Source: Nitrospirota bacterium (GTDB lineage: Bacteria; Nitrospirota; Nitrospiria; Nitrospirales; NS-4). From it: 6,348 nucleotides of DNA. Where the stretch lies: NCBI GenBank assembly GCA_005877855.1, contig VBOF01000039.1, positions 1 to 6,348 of the forward strand. The letters run 5' to 3'. The notes under the pieces are model-generated. The model searched no databases and had not been told where the DNA came from. It saw nothing but the letters and a program-made list of their open reading frames with translations. Of the stretch, positions 5,567 through 6,348 are shown one piece after another (position 1 is the stretch's first letter; each line of letters starts with the position of its first letter). A program made the translations under genes and the position numbers.

Positions 5567-6348
5567 CTACACCCTGAGCAGCCAGATGAATTCCACCGAG
5601 ACGAACAGGTTGTTGATCGCATGGCCGAGGATCGCCGGCAGGAGGCTGCGCGTCCGCTCGTAGGCCAGCGCCCACAGGATCCCGCTCCAGAAGACCGACG
5701 CGAACCCAATCACCCCGTAGCCGTGGACCAGCGCGAAGAAGGCCGCACTCACCCCGATCGCCGGCCACACGCCGATCGCCATCCGTAGGGTGGCGTAGAG
5801 CACGCCGCGGAACGCCAGTTCCTCGATCAGCGGCGCCCAGACGATGCTATCGAGGAGTTCGCAGGTGACGAGCCATGACGGTCCCCACAGCAGGTTTTCC
5901 AAAAGCCCGTCCGCCCAATGGGCCTTGATGTGGAGAGCATTGCTGCCGACGGTGATCAACACCTCTCCGAGCACCGACAGGGTGATGATCACCAGGGTCG
6001 CCCCGACGATCCGCGCCGCCCCCCCCGGCCGCAGTTTCAACCCGAAGGCTAGCGGCAACGACAACCCACGGAGCGAGAAGTACCGGAGAGTCCACCAGAC
6101 CATCGGCACGCCCGCCGTCAGCGTCGAGATGCCTGCGAAGAGAGACTCTTTCGGCAGCAGGAAGGTCGTCGCCAGGCCGATGAGAAGAAAACCGACTACC
6201 CCCCGCACGAAGAGCCCGAGACCGTCCTGTGGCGACCAGAGGGGAGGCAAGGGCGCGTCCCCGACCACTAACGAGAGGCGCCTCGTGAGAACCCTGCCCA
6301 GAACCACTGTGCCGACTACCAGCAGGGCCAGCTGCCCCAGAATCAAGC
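5567..6348 (-). CDS. CPBP-family intramembrane protease-like protein (5' end beyond window)
   Basis: This is a polytopic membrane protein of the CPBP (CAAX protease and bacteriocin-processing, Abi, Rce1-like) family, which cleaves or handles membrane-bound substrates. About 259 residues are visible, with seven or so hydrophobic segments. The family motifs are complete (numbered from the TTG at 6346): EExxxR as E175, E176, R180 (EELAFR); FxxxH as F204-H208 (FALVHG); and H242 with N246 (GHAINN). The glutamates and histidines are the proposed catalytic site. The frame is open to the right edge. The TTG at 6346 sits inside a hydrophobic segment with no visible ribosome binding site, so the true start is probably outside. 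A run of eight G in the coding strand (6019-6026) encodes Pro-Gly-Gly-Ala and is a possible slippage site. The known family roles are prenyl-protein processing, bacteriocin self-immunity and scaffolding; which applies here is unknown. Confidence 0.9.
   Translation of the reverse strand, partial: LILGQLALLVVGTVVLGRVLTRRLSLVVGDAPLPPLWSPQDGLGLFVRGVVGFLLIGLATTFLLPKESLFAGISTLTAGVPMVWWTLRYFSLRGLSLPLAFGLKLRPGGAARIVGATLVIITLSVLGEVLITVGSNALHIKAHWADGLLENLLWGPSWLVTCELLDSIVWAPLIEELAFRGVLYATLRMAIGVWPAIGVSAAFFALVHGYGVIGFASVFWSGILWALAYERTRSLLPAILGHAINNLFVSVEFIWLLRV

Overview
The window reads as ordinary chromosomal DNA from a GC-rich, environmental, Gram-negative-type bacterium. The guess at lineage is Nitrospirota (Nitrospira-like). 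It rests on the mix of a GAF-GAF-PAS sigma-54 activator, a short PilZ protein and a ferredoxin/metallo-beta-lactamase protein, plus the general look of the proteins. It is an inference with no marker gene behind it. I see no rRNA, tRNA, CRISPR array, insertion sequence or phage gene.

Layout, left to right. (1) 1-1718, minus: the first 572 codons of a sigma-54-dependent regulator (GAF, GAF, PAS, start of the AAA+ domain), cut by the left edge. (2) 1752-2639, minus: a single-cluster ferredoxin domain fused to a metallo-beta-lactamase-fold domain. It lies just upstream of the regulator in the same direction and in the same reading frame, so the two probably share a transcript. (3) 2640-2695: a compact divergent promoter region with a 12-bp palindrome and a good extended -10 element. 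(4) 2696-3487, plus: an alpha/beta hydrolase, apparently translated from a leaderless or nearly leaderless mRNA. (5) 3496-4449, plus: a four-helix membrane protein with a zinc ribbon and an unrecognised C-terminal domain, 8 nt after the hydrolase and surely co-transcribed with it. (6) 4457-4855, minus: a small membrane-anchored protein of unknown function, convergent with the previous gene, with a strong ribosome binding site and a good sigma-70 promoter. (7) 4856-5120: intergenic. (8) 5121-5465, minus: a PilZ-domain protein with degenerate c-di-GMP motifs, preceded by a promoter with a perfect -35 box and short repeats. (9) 5567 to the right edge, minus: a CPBP-family intramembrane protease-like protein, whose N-terminus is cut by the window edge.

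How the genes may work together: the clearest functional pair is the ferredoxin-MBL protein with the sensor-activator. A redox or small-molecule sensing link is possible but unproven. The hydrolase and zinc-ribbon membrane protein form a second two-gene operon. The remaining three minus-strand genes each have, or could have, their own promoter. I did not find a clear-cut new system. The best leads are the same-frame gene pair at 1719-1754, the atypical metal site of the ferredoxin-MBL protein, the leaderless hydrolase start, and two uncharacterised membrane proteins.
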